Source: Lachnospiraceae bacterium (GTDB lineage Bacteria > Bacillota_A > Clostridia > Lachnospirales > Lachnospiraceae). From it: 64,000 bases of DNA. Position 1 is the first letter of the stretch. Each line of letters begins with the position of its first letter. The stretch spans positions 1 through 64,000 of the forward strand of contig JAFZAZ010000007.1 in the NCBI GenBank assembly GCA_017561985.1. Direction: 5' to 3'. A program made the position numbers and the translations under genes. The notes under the pieces were generated by a model. That model was given only the letters and a program-made list of their open reading frames with translations, did no database searches and was not told where the DNA came from. Shown one piece after another: positions 1 through 9,430 of this stretch.

Positions 1-135
1 CACGATTTTCCGTGGAAAAACGTGACCTTTTAGCACCCTATAACAATCGATTCATTTTTCTGAAACTCAGTCCATATAAGGCTTTGCGTGAAGTCATATC
101 GACTTTCGTGGCCTTTTGTGAAGGTTTTTTCGAGA
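1..135. other. Noncoding spacer downstream of rplL with an imperfect inverted repeat at its edge
   Basis: I see no credible gene here. Bases 1-24 form an imperfect inverted repeat: CACG-ATTTTCC pairs with GGAAAA-CGTG with one mismatch. It contains one copy of the window-wide ATTTTCCG motif. There is no clear U-tract, so I do not call it a terminator. In most bacteria rpoB follows rplL, and this spacer would lead to it just outside the window; that is inference. Confidence 0.4.
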
Positions 136-507
136 TTACTTCAGCGTAACCTTAGCGCCCTCAGCCTCAACCTTAGCCTTGATGTCCTCAGCCTCTTCCT
201 TCGTAGCGTTCTCCTTGATCATCTTAGGAGCACCGTCTACAAGGTCCTTAGCTTCCTTGAGGCCAAGGCCCGTGATCTCACGAACAACCTTGATAACCTT
301 AACCTTGTTCTCACCAACCTCGGTAAGCTCAACGTTGAACTCAGTCTTCTCCTCTTCAGCTGCTGCAGCTGCGCCGGCACCTGCTGCTGCTACAACAACA
401 CCTGCTGCAGCGCTTACGCCGAACTCTTCCTCGCAAGCCTTAACGAGCTCGTTCAGCTCGAGAACGCTCAAGGACTTGATTGCATCAATAAATTCCTGAT
501 TTGTCAT
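136..507 (-). CDS. rplL: 50S ribosomal protein L7/L12
   Basis: This is the stalk protein of the large ribosomal subunit; it recruits and activates translational GTPases. The 123-residue product has the family layout: an N-terminal dimerisation helix (opening [13 protein letters not shown]), an Ala/Gly-rich hinge at about residues 35-52, and the conserved C-terminal domain with [20 protein letters not shown]. Length is normal. The ATG is preceded by a CGGAGGAT ribosome binding site. It follows rplJ in the same direction, so the two are probably co-transcribed under the L10 leader. Confidence 0.97.
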   Translation of the reverse strand: MTNQEFIDAIKSLSVLELNELVKACEEEFGVSAAAGVVVAAAGAGAAAAAEEEKTEFNVELTEVGENKVKVIKVVREITGLGLKEAKDLVDGAPKMIKENATKEEAEDIKAKVEAEGAKVTLK

Positions 508-554
508 GGTAGTTATCCTCCGTTAAAATAATGTGCGGGCTGACAAATGCCCTC

Positions 555-584
555 GGACTTTAGTCCGTCATGCCGCTATGCGGC
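555..584 (-). other. Two small hairpins in the rplJ-rplL spacer
   Basis: The spacer between rplJ and rplL carries two short perfect stems. GGACT-TT-AGTCC is at 555-566 and GCCGC-TAT-GCGGC is at 572-584. Neither is followed by a U-run on the minus strand, so they are not obvious terminators. They could be RNA processing or stability elements that help make L12 in excess of L10, but that role is inference. Confidence 0.4.
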
Positions 585-601
585 GATTACTCGCGAAAAG
601 C

Positions 602-1096
602 TTAGGCAACCTCGCCCTTCTTCTCCGCGATCTGCTTGAGTACGCGTGCGAGGTTCGCAATCGGGGACTGCAGACTTCCAAGAAGCTTGGAAATAAGCAC
701 CTCTCTCGAAGGGATCGTCGCAACGACCTGGCAACCATTCGCATCGTAGTACGTTCCGTCAACCACGCCACCCTTGAACTCGAGCTTGTCCGCAGTCTTC
801 ATCGCATCTGCGAGGAGACGAGCGGGAGCCGTTGCATCATCAACACCGAACGCAACTGCGGTCGGACCGTCAAGATGCTTAGCGAGTTCCTCGTACACCG
901 TGCCGGCGAAAACTCTCTTGAGGTAGGTGTTCTTGTATACCTTGTATACAACGCCACCCTCACGAAGAGCCTTGCGAAGTTTGGTATCCTGCTCCACCGT
1001 AAGTCCACGATAATCAACCAGAACGACAGCCTTAGCGGCGTCCACATTCTTCTTGATCTCGTCGAGAATCGGCTGCTTCAACTCAACCTTTGCCAT
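602..1096 (-). CDS. rplJ: 50S ribosomal protein L10
   Basis: L10 forms the base of the ribosomal stalk and binds L7/L12 dimers. The product is 164 residues, normal for the family, beginning MAKVELKQPILDEI and containing VVLVDYRGLTV and KVYKNTYLKRVF, typical L10 segments. The reading frame stays open 14 codons further upstream, but the start at 1096 has a strong AAGGAGG site just before it and matches family N termini. L10-L12 complexes normally repress this operon through the leader RNA found directly upstream. Confidence 0.96.
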   Translation of the reverse strand: MAKVELKQPILDEIKKNVDAAKAVVLVDYRGLTVEQDTKLRKALREGGVVYKVYKNTYLKRVFAGTVYEELAKHLDGPTAVAFGVDDATAPARLLADAMKTADKLEFKGGVVDGTYYDANGCQVVATIPSREVLISKLLGSLQSPIANLARVLKQIAEKKGEVA

Positions 1097-1139
1097 GGGA
1101 ATTACCTCCTTTGTAGTATAACGCCGAAGCCCGCGCACT

Positions 1140-1284
1140 TGAGCGGAAATAAAAAACCGGGAATCCCGAAAGGAAATCCCAGCACATGAAATCGTTTCAA
1201 ATGAGCTGACATATCCTCGGCAGGCGTCGGACCGGAGTCCTTCTTACACCTATTGGTACCTGCTGTCTTCGGCAGTCGAGTACC
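1140..1284 (-). promoter_or_regulatory. L10 leader RNA (autoregulatory 5' UTR of rplJL)
   Basis: Read on the minus strand, the leader contains the hallmark segment GCCGAAGACAGCAGGT followed later by CCTGCCGAGG, which fits the conserved core of the bacterial L10 leader family. The distal end forms a stem from GGTAC...GTACC (1255-1284) enclosing CTGC...GCAG. Known members bind the L10(L12) complex and repress translation. Boundaries are approximate because I judged them by motif and by the promoter position. Confidence 0.8.
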
Positions 1285-1313
1285 TTTATAACATATTCAG
1301 TTTCGGTTGTCAA
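1285..1313 (-). promoter_or_regulatory. Sigma-A promoter of rplJL
   Basis: On the minus strand there is a perfect -35 TTGACA (1308-1313), a 17-base spacer and a -10 TATAAA (1285-1290), immediately upstream of the L10 leader. This shows rplJL is a separate transcription unit from rplKA here. Confidence 0.8.
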
Positions 1314-1331
1314 GCGAAAAATGCACAACTT

Positions 1332-2297
1332 TTACAGTACTGCCATGATTCCCAGCAATACCGCATACACGGTGATCACGATCCAGTCCGATTTCTTCAG
1401 CATCACACTTCTGCGATAGATTACATACGAGATAAATATGTAGATGAGTCGGAACAGAATCGACGACGTCCCGATTCCTGTGTGAAGCGTCAAAACAGCG
1501 ACCAGCGGGATCAACGTGCGGTATCCGAACCAGGAATCCGAGATATCTCCGACCTTCTCCGCGTGGCGATTCTCGAATAATACAAAGAGCATTGCGATCG
1601 CCGTAACGCAAATCAGAATATTCAGCAGAACATGGAGCAGCGACAGCGGCGTAAGTGCAACTCCCGCAGTCCCGGTCCATCCGAGCCAATACGAGAAACT
1701 GTCCGCAAACGCAAAGCTGAGCGAAGGTATTCCGTACACGACCGTACGGCTCGAGCCGAGCATGCTGACTCCGAAAATTTCACGCATAGTCGGTATGAAA
1801 ACGGTGTTCACGAGCACCGGCAGGCACAGGTAAACTACGATGAAGATGCATCCGTCAATGTCCGAATTGGCCTGCAGGAACACAAAGCTGAAGAAGCCGT
1901 ACAAAAGCAGGATAAACACCAATATGGTGAGAAATGCAAACGGCAGCAGACCGGGGTCGGACACGTCGCTCGAGATCGTGCAGAAGAACATCAGGAAAAC
2001 GACTATCGAAATGTGGATTGCTCCGTTCAGCAGATGCACCGCAGCGAGTTTCCAACGATCGATCGGCAGCGAGAACCAGGTGTCCAGGTTTCTCCGGGTA
2101 TTAAAATCACGAAACTCCAGCGTGGGGATCAGCATCGCCATGATGATACTCATGACGATCACGGCGTCCAGTCCGGACCCGTCACTGAAGATCTTCGCGA
2201 AGTTCCATGAACACAATAATGCGAACAGAGAAGCCACAACCAGTCTGGTCAGTGTCTTCTGGAAATGATACGCAAAATATCTCCGTCCTATCTTCAT
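1332..2297 (-). CDS. ABC-2 type transporter permease
   Basis: This is a 321-residue integral membrane protein with about six hydrophobic segments, e.g. near residues 15-35, 43-60, 95-110, 120-145, 150-170 and 215-240, the usual layout of an ABC-2 permease. It would partner the ATPase encoded just upstream: the ATPase stop and this start overlap in an ATGA (2294-2297), so translation is probably coupled. The substrate cannot be read from the sequence. The pair resembles bacitracin/lantibiotic-type or YtrB-like exporters, but that is inference. Confidence 0.75.
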   Translation of the reverse strand: MKIGRRYFAYHFQKTLTRLVVASLFALLCSWNFAKIFSDGSGLDAVIVMSIIMAMLIPTLEFRDFNTRRNLDTWFSLPIDRWKLAAVHLLNGAIHISIVVFLMFFCTISSDVSDPGLLPFAFLTILVFILLLYGFFSFVFLQANSDIDGCIFIVVYLCLPVLVNTVFIPTMREIFGVSMLGSSRTVVYGIPSLSFAFADSFSYWLGWTGTAGVALTPLSLLHVLLNILICVTAIAMLFVLFENRHAEKVGDISDSWFGYRTLIPLVAVLTLHTGIGTSSILFRLIYIFISYVIYRRSVMLKKSDWIVITVYAVLLGIMAVL

Positions 2298-3181
2298 GCG
2301 CGATCACCTCCTCCCACGAGCTCCTCCATCGTATCCATCAATACCTCGCCGTGCTCGACGGGAAGCTTGTCCATCACAACCGGACGAAGCTCCTCGAGTT
2401 TGGTGCGGATCTCCTCCTCATTCCCCTTGATCAACAGTGTGACAACACGCTCGGACTGTTCATACTTGTGAACGTCGAGCCCTTCAAACATATCGCGGCT
2501 TGGCTTGTTCTCGAAGACAAGCTGGTATTTTACGAACGATTCGATCTGCTCGGAGATCTGGTCCGGCGCCACGAACCGGGTGTCGGACAGCACAATGTAA
2601 CTGTCGCAGAATCCCTCCAGCTCCTTCAGCGAATGGCTGGAGATAATGACGGTGCTTCCGCCCTTTGCCACCTGGCGCACCGCCTTTTTGAAGCGCTCGC
2701 GCGCCAGCGGATCAAGGCCGTCGAAAGCCTCGTCCAACAAGAGATACTTCGGCGACGCGGCAAATGCGAGCGCCGTGAACGCCTGTCTGCGCATGCCCTT
2801 GGAGAACTTGGAAAGCGCCTTCTCCTTCGGGATCACCGAATACGCCAACAGGTCGCTGTACAGACGCAAGTCCATCTTCGGATAGAACACCTTGTACAGT
2901 TCAAACAGACTGGTGCAGGTCGTTCCTATCTCGTAAAACGGGTCGTCGGGCAGCAGAAAGAGATTCTCTCTCGTGGCTCCCTGTCTGACGTCCCTTCCGT
3001 CATACCGTACGGTTCCCTTCTGCGGCGTCAATACGCCGGACAAGAGCCGCAGGAATGTGGATTTGCCGGCGCCGTTGACGCCGATCAGTCCGAGTATTTC
3101 CCCGTCCTTCACCGTAAGACTCACGTCATTCAGCACCATATGGTCCTCGAATGAATGGGTCAGGTTTTTTACTTCGATCAT
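2294..3181 (-). CDS. ABC transporter ATP-binding protein
   Basis: This is the ATPase subunit of an exporter, 295 residues. Walker A is GVNGAGKS at about residues 34-41, the signature region is SKFSKGMRRQ at about 124-133, and Walker B is YLLLDEAFD at about 146-154. The signature is SKGM rather than the canonical SGGQ, common in the YtrB/BcrA-type branch. The frame is open 68 codons further upstream, but the ATG at 3181 has a strong GGAGGGG site and starts at the family's usual MIEVKNLT position. It overlaps the permease gene by four bases. Confidence 0.9.
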   Translation of the reverse strand: MIEVKNLTHSFEDHMVLNDVSLTVKDGEILGLIGVNGAGKSTFLRLLSGVLTPQKGTVRYDGRDVRQGATRENLFLLPDDPFYEIGTTCTSLFELYKVFYPKMDLRLYSDLLAYSVIPKEKALSKFSKGMRRQAFTALAFAASPKYLLLDEAFDGLDPLARERFKKAVRQVAKGGSTVIISSHSLKELEGFCDSYIVLSDTRFVAPDQISEQIESFVKYQLVFENKPSRDMFEGLDVHKYEQSERVVTLLIKGNEEEIRTKLEELRPVVMDKLPVEHGEVLMDTMEELVGGGDRA

Positions 3182-3221
3182 ACTGTCCCCTCCGTTTTTC
3201 TCCGCGCCCACAACCCGCGGG

Positions 3222-3246
3222 ACGGCGGTTTTTTCACCTCCGCCGT
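3222..3246 (-). other. 5' UTR hairpin of the ABC operon
   Basis: ACGGCGG (3222-3228) pairs with CCGCCGT (3240-3246) across an 11-base loop. It lies between the mapped -10 box and the ATPase start, so it would be in the transcript leader. Function is unknown. Confidence 0.4.
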
Positions 3247-3253
3247 TCCGTAT

Positions 3254-3282
3254 ATTATACCATATCGGAAGACTCTTTTCAA
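3254..3282 (-). promoter_or_regulatory. Sigma-A promoter of the ABC exporter operon
   Basis: On the minus strand: -35 TTGAAA (3277-3282), 17-base spacer, -10 TATAAT (3254-3259). It drives the ABC pair and is divergent from the sigma-factor gene at 3416. Confidence 0.75.
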
Positions 3283-3340
3283 TCCCGGCGGGTTCCGCCG
3301 AAACTTCGCGCAGGGGATGGAAGCCGCGCGCAAATCGTGG

Positions 3341-3346
3341 TATACT
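3341..3346 (+). promoter_or_regulatory. Candidate -10 box for the ECF sigma gene
   Basis: A TATACT box lies 70 bases before the sigma-factor start. The expected -35 position is weak (TGGAAG), so the gene may need another sigma factor or an activator. Two inverted copies of CATTTTCCG follow at about 3353 and 3369. Confidence 0.35.
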
Positions 3347-3415
3347 TTTCTTCGGAAAATGATTCCGACATTTTCCGCTGCTCATTCGTTGTAATGACAG
3401 AAGGAGGTTGACCCG

Positions 3416-3910
3416 ATGCCGAACAGCGCAACGCAGTCAAACGAAGCTTTCGAGGCATTTTACGAACGGCACTGGCGGTATGTATACCGGTTGTGCTTTT
3501 CCTTCATGCGCTCGGAAAGCGACGCGGAGGACTGCACCGAGGATGTGTTCGTCAAGGTATTGACCGGGGATTTCTCCTTTCAGGACGAGACGCACGAGCG
3601 AAAATGGCTCTCGGTCACCGCGGCCAACCTGTGCAGGGACCGGCTGAAAAGTTACGGACGAAGGCATGTCGGCTCGCTCGACGATGAACACACTCCGGAG
3701 CCCGCGGCCCCCGAGACCGAGGACTTAAGCGACGTCCGCGAGGCGGTGCTCGCGCTTCCGCCGAAACTTAAGGACGTCGTCTGGCTCTACTACTACGACG
3801 GCTATTCGACCGACGAGATCGCCGCGCTGCTGAGCCGGCCGCCGTCGACGATCCGCAACCAGCTGCGGGACGCGCGAAAGAAACTCCGCGGGGTTTTGGA
3901 CGCCCCGTAA
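3416..3910 (+). CDS. ECF-type RNA polymerase sigma factor
   Basis: This 164-residue sigma-70-family protein lacks regions 1 and 3, as ECF factors do. Region 2 is visible at about residues 10-70 (RYVYRLCFSF, DAEDCTEDVFVKV). Region 4 is at about 110-160, with the helix-turn-helix STDEIAALLSRPPSTIRNQL. The start has a GAAGGAGG site. A membrane protein gene follows after 33 bases in the same direction and is the likely anti-sigma partner. The target promoters cannot be deduced. Confidence 0.9.
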   Translation: MPNSATQSNEAFEAFYERHWRYVYRLCFSFMRSESDAEDCTEDVFVKVLTGDFSFQDETHERKWLSVTAANLCRDRLKSYGRRHVGSLDDEHTPEPAAPETEDLSDVREAVLALPPKLKDVVWLYYYDGYSTDEIAALLSRPPSTIRNQLRDARKKLRGVLDAP

Positions 3911-3943
3911 ACCTACTTCTTACCCCGAACCGGGAGGTGCTTT

Positions 3944-4660
3944 ATGAACGACAACAATGAAAAGCTTACCATACAAAATGCGATCGACTCCATCGAACCG
4001 AAGGACGGCGCGAAAGAGCGCATGCTTGAAAACATCCGCCGCAAGGCCTCTCAGGCTTCGCAAAATACCGCCGCTTCCGTTCCCGCTGCTGCCGGCGACG
4101 AATCCGCTCTTCTTCGCATCCGGCGGCTCGCCCGCTGGGCTCTTCCGGTGGCTGCCTGCCTGACCATCATCGTGGTTGCGGCAGTCAAGCTCGGCAAACG
4201 CCCCACCGATGAGCCGACGCCCGTCGTGCCGACCGGCGTGGTCGCAGGCGGTGGCGACGACGCGACTCCCACCATGCTTCCCAACCCGATCACGCAGTAC
4301 GATTCCGCCGCGGAACTGGCTGCAGCAACCGGGCTGACCGTCGACGCTCCGCAGGGCTCCACAGACGTCATGTACTGCTCGATAGGCCGCGACATCGCGG
4401 AAGTCTCCTTCACGGTCTCCGACAAGCAATACACGCTGCGCGCTTCCAAGCGGACCGACGATTTCTCCGGTCTCTACGGTACTCTCGTCTCCGACGAGCC
4501 CCTCGACCGCGAGAACGGTGCGGCGCTCTCCGAGATCGCCGACGGCTCCAACATTTTCCGGCGCGCACGCTGGATTGACGGCGGCATCTGCCATATTCTG
4601 ATCAACACGGACGGCGCGTCCAAAGTGGCATTTATCGACGTGTACAAATCCGTAAAATAA
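3944..4660 (+). CDS. Membrane protein, probable anti-sigma factor
   Basis: This 238-residue single-pass protein has a cytosolic N terminus (about 1-65), one membrane segment near residues 66-82 (WALPVAACLTIIVVAA), then a Pro/Thr-rich linker and a ~150-residue extracytoplasmic domain. That topology, plus its place 33 bases after the ECF sigma gene, suggests an anti-sigma factor or a sigma-regulated sensor. I do not see the zinc-binding HxxxCxxC motif of classical ZAS anti-sigmas, so the function is inference. The start has GGGAGGTG. Confidence 0.65.
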   Translation: MNDNNEKLTIQNAIDSIEPKDGAKERMLENIRRKASQASQNTAASVPAAAGDESALLRIRRLARWALPVAACLTIIVVAAVKLGKRPTDEPTPVVPTGVVAGGGDDATPTMLPNPITQYDSAAELAAATGLTVDAPQGSTDVMYCSIGRDIAEVSFTVSDKQYTLRASKRTDDFSGLYGTLVSDEPLDRENGAALSEIADGSNIFRRARWIDGGICHILINTDGASKVAFIDVYKSVK

Positions 4661-4674
4661 TCCCGACATAAATC

Positions 4675-4747
4675 ATACCTCGTTCGTTATTGTGACAGAG
4701 GGCTCGATCGCCCGAACAATTACCATAACGAAACGAGGTATTTTTTT
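4675..4747 (+). terminator. Long stem-loop with U-run that contains the next gene's ribosome binding site
   Basis: ATACCTCGTT-CGTTAT (4675-4690) pairs with ATAACGAAACGAGGTAT (4725-4741). A smaller internal stem, GGGC...GCCC, is at 4700-4713. A run of seven T follows immediately (4741-4747). By shape this is an intrinsic terminator for the sigma/anti-sigma unit. The lipoprotein ATG begins at 4749, one base after the U-run, and the only GAGG Shine-Dalgarno lies in the 3' arm. It may therefore act as an attenuator or RBS-masking switch. Confidence 0.7.
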
Positions 4748-4748
4748 G

Positions 4749-5444
4749 ATGAAAAAACTCTCTGTTGTTCTTCTTGTGTTTATTCTCGCACTCTCTGTCT
4801 CCGCCTGCGGCAAATCCGGCGCCTCCGGCAACAATTCCGGCAAGAAATCCGTGACCGCGACTCCCACGCCTTCGAAGGCTCCGATCAATACCGACGCGAC
4901 TCCCGAATCCATCGAGGCGGCGATCGCCGCGGTGCTCGGCGACGGCTACATGGCAAACATCGAAGTTCCCGAGGATGAGCTGGTGCTCAGCCCGCTCGGC
5001 GACATCGATCTCGACAAGATCAGTTCCTACGTTGCCAAACAAAATCCGGTGCCCTCGGTGCACGCGGACACCGTGATCGTCGTGCGCTGCAAGGATGCAT
5101 CGTACGCAGACGATGTCGTGAACGGTTTCAACGAATTTTACAGCCGTTCCCGCAAGTACTCGACGATCTACCCTCTCGAGCCCTTCAAGCTTTCGGAGGC
5201 GCGCCTCTACAAGGCCGGTGACCTCGTGATCTACATCGTGGCGGGCGCTCCGCTTCCCGAGGGTCTTGACGACGCGGCGCAGCTTGATTTTGCGATCGCC
5301 GAGTACGAAAAGATCGACGGCGCCGTAAAGAACGTTCTCGGTTTTCTGCCCGAAAATCTTCTGGTCACCGACGGCGGTGACGGCAATGAACGCGAAGAAA
5401 ACAGCGGTATGATGTACAGCGGAGCCGATATTCCCGAGGAGTAA
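4749..5444 (+). CDS. DUF4358-type lipoprotein
   Basis: This is a 231-residue secreted lipoprotein. It has a signal peptide MKKLSVVLLVFILALS and a lipobox VSAC, giving lipidation at Cys near residue 18. A low-complexity Gly/Ser/Thr/Pro stretch follows, then a compact domain containing ADTVIVVRCKD, as in DUF4358 proteins. The frame is open 19 codons upstream, but the signal peptide fixes the ATG at 4749. It lies six bases before an MBOAT acyltransferase and then a DHHW gene; this trio is common in Clostridia. Its likely role is an accessory to acetylation of a surface polymer. Confidence 0.8.
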   Translation: MKKLSVVLLVFILALSVSACGKSGASGNNSGKKSVTATPTPSKAPINTDATPESIEAAIAAVLGDGYMANIEVPEDELVLSPLGDIDLDKISSYVAKQNPVPSVHADTVIVVRCKDASYADDVVNGFNEFYSRSRKYSTIYPLEPFKLSEARLYKAGDLVIYIVAGAPLPEGLDDAAQLDFAIAEYEKIDGAVKNVLGFLPENLLVTDGGDGNEREENSGMMYSGADIPEE

Positions 5445-5450
5445 ACCGAC

Positions 5451-6845
<1,395 letters not shown>

Positions 6846-6853
6846 GGGTATTT

Positions 6854-7960
6854 ATGCGCAATAAAGCTGCAACCGTTCTATTCTGCGTCCTTCTCTTCGG
6901 CGGACTTCTCGCCGGTATTCTCACGAAGGATCTCGTCTACTCGTCAAGCGAAAAGCGAAAGCTCGCACAGTTTCCTGCGCTCTCGCTGTCGACGCTTCGC
7001 TCCGGAGACTTCGGCCGACAGCTGGAGACATACCTTGCCGACCAGTTTCCGGCGCGCGACCGCTGGGTGACGGTCAAGGCGCTCGCAGAGCGGACACTCG
7101 GGAAGAAGGACTGCGGCGGGGTTTATTTTGCGAAGGACGGCTATCTCATCGAAATCCAACGCTCCTTCCCGACCGAACAGCTCACCGCTAATCTAAACGC
7201 TGTCAAGGCGCTCTCCGGCCTTGTCGCGGAGGACGGCGTCTCCGTCCGCATCATGCCGGTCCCGTCCGCCGCATGCATATTGGCGGACAAGCTTCCCGCG
7301 TACGCAGCCAACGCAGACCAGCGCGCCGTGATCGCTCTCGCGAAAAATGCAGGCCTCACCGTGATTGATGTCACGGACGAGCTTCTCGCACACCGCGATG
7401 AATACATTTACTACAAAACCGACCACCACTGGACTTCGCTCGGCGCGTATTATGCGTACCGTGTCTGGATGAGGGAGCGCGGGTTCGCGTGCGCGCCGCT
7501 CTCGGAATGGGCGCGCGAGACGCTGACCGACATTTTCCGCGGAACCACGTACATCAAGTCCGGCGACCCTTTCGCACCGTACGACACCATTGAAGGCTAC
7601 CGCCGGGCGGATCGGCACACCGTCAATTACAACAACGGCTATTACATTGCGGACAGCATCTTCGAAAGGAGCCTCGTAGACGGGCAAAATCCGTACGGAG
7701 TCTTTTTGAACGGCAACCAGTCTACAACTGTAGTATTTAGTGAAGGAAGGGGGAAGCTGCTGATTATCAAGGATTCTTACGCGAACACTTTCGCGCAGTT
7801 CGCGGTCGACGACCACGAGGAAACGCACCTCATCGACATGCGTTTCTTCCGCGGTTCCGTCGCAAAATACATCCGCGACAACGGGATCACCGAGGTGCTT
7901 GTGCTGTACAACATTCCGAATCTCGTCACCGACGTCGATCTCGCCCGTGTCGGACGCTGA
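6854..7960 (+). CDS. DHHW family protein (AlgJ/AlgX-like acetylation partner)
   Basis: This is a 368-residue protein with an N-terminal membrane anchor at about residues 5-23 and an extracytoplasmic SGNH-hydrolase-like domain. The defining DHHW motif is at about residues 190-193 (YKTDHHWTSLG). It resembles AlgJ/AlgX/DltD-type partners that complete acetyl transfer outside the membrane. The frame is open far upstream inside the MBOAT gene, but the ATG at 6854 comes eight bases after the MBOAT stop and starts a proper signal anchor. The ribosome binding site (AGGGGTA) is modest, consistent with coupling to the gene before it. Confidence 0.88.
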   Translation: MRNKAATVLFCVLLFGGLLAGILTKDLVYSSSEKRKLAQFPALSLSTLRSGDFGRQLETYLADQFPARDRWVTVKALAERTLGKKDCGGVYFAKDGYLIEIQRSFPTEQLTANLNAVKALSGLVAEDGVSVRIMPVPSAACILADKLPAYAANADQRAVIALAKNAGLTVIDVTDELLAHRDEYIYYKTDHHWTSLGAYYAYRVWMRERGFACAPLSEWARETLTDIFRGTTYIKSGDPFAPYDTIEGYRRADRHTVNYNNGYYIADSIFERSLVDGQNPYGVFLNGNQSTTVVFSEGRGKLLIIKDSYANTFAQFAVDDHEETHLIDMRFFRGSVAKYIRDNGITEVLVLYNIPNLVTDVDLARVGR

Positions 7961-7974
7961 GTCGGGCAGTGCCG

Positions 7975-8067
7975 CCGGACGCCGGGACAAACCATAATCC
8001 CGACGCGGGCAGAACAATGATCCGGACGCCGGGTCGAACCAATCGCCTGATGGCGGGAAGATATCCG
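7975..8067. repeat. Degenerate ~24-bp tandem repeats
   Basis: Three imperfect units, with a weaker fourth, occur in tandem: 7975-7998, 7999-8021, 8022-8045 and 8046-8067. Each starts CC(G/C)GACGC(C)GGG and ends in AA(C/T)-rich sequence such as ACCATAAT or ACAATGAT. They lie in the convergent gap between the DHHW gene and rplA. I see no ORF or function. Confidence 0.6.
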
Positions 8068-8074
8068 AAGACAA

Positions 8075-8108
8075 CAAAAAAGACCGCGTGATAGGCACTC
8101 ACGCGGTC
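8075..8108 (-). terminator. Intrinsic terminator of the rplKA operon
   Basis: GACCGCGTG (8082-8090) pairs perfectly with CACGCGGTC (8100-8108). On the minus strand a U-run (8075-8081) follows. It ends transcription after rplA, which separates rplKA from rplJL. On the plus strand the tail is only weakly T-rich. Confidence 0.9.
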
Positions 8109-8146
8109 GATTTGTTTGCTATGGTAATGAGGTTTAGATCCGGTGA

Positions 8147-8839
8147 TTAACCGAACTGTACAGGGTTCAGCTTAACGCCGGGGCCCATCGTGGAGCTTAA
8201 GGTAACGCTTCTAAGGTACTGGCCCTTGGCAGTAGCCGGCTTAGCCTTAACAATAGCGCCCATGAGAGTTTCGAAGTTGTCCTTCAGCTGCTCAGCAGTA
8301 AAGGAAACTTTTCCAACCGGAACGTGGATGATGTTCGTCTTATCAAGACGATACTCCACTTTACCGGCTTTGATATCGTTAACAGCCTTGGTTACATCCA
8401 TCGTAACGGTACCGGCCTTCGGGTTCGGCATGAGACCCTTAGGTCCGAGCACACGACCCAACTTACCGACAACGCCCATCATGTCAGGCGTAGCAACTAC
8501 AACGTCGAACTCGAACCAGCCATCTTTCTGGATCTTCGGAACGAGCTCCTCGCCGCCGGCGTAATCAGCGCCTGCTGCAAGAGCCTCATCAATCTTCGGT
8601 CCCTTGGCAAATACGAGAACACGTACGGTCTTGCCGGTTCCGTGAGGAAGCACAACAGCACCACGAACCTGCTGGTCAGCGTGACGTCCGTCTACACCGA
8701 GGCGGATGTGTGCTTCTACCGTTTCATCGAATTTGGCAGTAGCGGACTTCTTAACAAGATCAACTGCCGTAGCGGTATCGTACTGTACGCTCCGGTCGAT
8801 GTTCTTGGCAGCGTCCGTATATTTCTTTCCATGTTTCAT
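8147..8839 (-). CDS. rplA: 50S ribosomal protein L1
   Basis: L1 binds 23S rRNA at the mobile L1 stalk near the exit site and, in many bacteria, represses its own operon by binding mRNA. The product is 230 residues, normal length, opening [15 protein letters not shown]. It contains the conserved [18 protein letters not shown] at about residues 125-142 and a C-terminal [12 protein letters not shown]. The start has CTAGGAGG. It follows rplK after 59 bases and ends the operon at a strong terminator. Confidence 0.97.
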   Translation of the reverse strand: MKHGKKYTDAAKNIDRSVQYDTATAVDLVKKSATAKFDETVEAHIRLGVDGRHADQQVRGAVVLPHGTGKTVRVLVFAKGPKIDEALAAGADYAGGEELVPKIQKDGWFEFDVVVATPDMMGVVGKLGRVLGPKGLMPNPKAGTVTMDVTKAVNDIKAGKVEYRLDKTNIIHVPVGKVSFTAEQLKDNFETLMGAIVKAKPATAKGQYLRSVTLSSTMGPGVKLNPVQFG

Positions 8840-8898
8840 AATTCAAACCTCCTAGTGGTAATGTCGGGAGATAATCCCTCCCACTCTTCATTCAATTC

Positions 8899-9327
8899 TC
8901 AGTCATCCACAACGGTGATACCCATGCTGCGAGCGGTACCGGCGATCATGCTGGTAGCTGCCTCAAGGGAACCTGCGTTGAGGTCGGGCATCTTAAGCTC
9001 AGCAATCTTAGCAACCTCGGATCTCTTGATCGAAGCAACCTTAACCTTGTTCGGGGTACCGGAAGCCGTCTCGATCTTGCAGGCCTTCTTAAGAAGAACT
9101 GCTGCCGGAGGAGTCTTCGTGATGAAGCTGAAGCTCTTATCCTGATATACCGTGATCACTACGGGAATGATCATTCCCTCCTGACCTGCGGTTCTGGCAT
9201 TGAATTCCTTCGTAAACTGTACGATGTTGACACCGTGCTGACCGAGTGCGGGACCTACCGGAGGAGCCGGAGTCGCTTTCGCAGCCGGAATCTGTAACTT
9301 GATGTAACCTGTAACTTTTTTTGCCAT
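8899..9327 (-). CDS. rplK: 50S ribosomal protein L11
   Basis: L11 is part of the GTPase-associated centre of the large subunit. The 142-residue product starts [15 protein letters not shown] and carries the conserved [14 protein letters not shown] at about residues 22-35 and [10 protein letters not shown] near the C terminus. Length is normal. The AGGAGG site precedes the ATG. It lies between nusG and rplA in the standard order. Confidence 0.97.
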   Translation of the reverse strand: MAKKVTGYIKLQIPAAKATPAPPVGPALGQHGVNIVQFTKEFNARTAGQEGMIIPVVITVYQDKSFSFITKTPPAAVLLKKACKIETASGTPNKVKVASIKRSEVAKIAELKMPDLNAGSLEAATSMIAGTARSMGITVVDD

Positions 9328-9374
9328 GTTAGCATACCTCCTAAAATGTGGTGTTATCGGAAGATTCCTCCCAC

Positions 9375-9402
9375 TTACCGTCGCGCGCCTGCGCGCCGGT
9401 AA
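9375..9402 (-). other. Strong hairpin in the nusG-rplK spacer
   Basis: On the minus strand TTACCG-GCGCGC-AG-GCGCGC-GA-CGGTAA can fold into a long, very GC-rich stem. There is no U-run after it. Position before rplK suggests a leader structure, perhaps for L1 autoregulation or RNA processing; this is inference. Confidence 0.5.
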
Positions 9403-9430
9403 TCATTGTCCGCTGCCTGGACGAACAATT

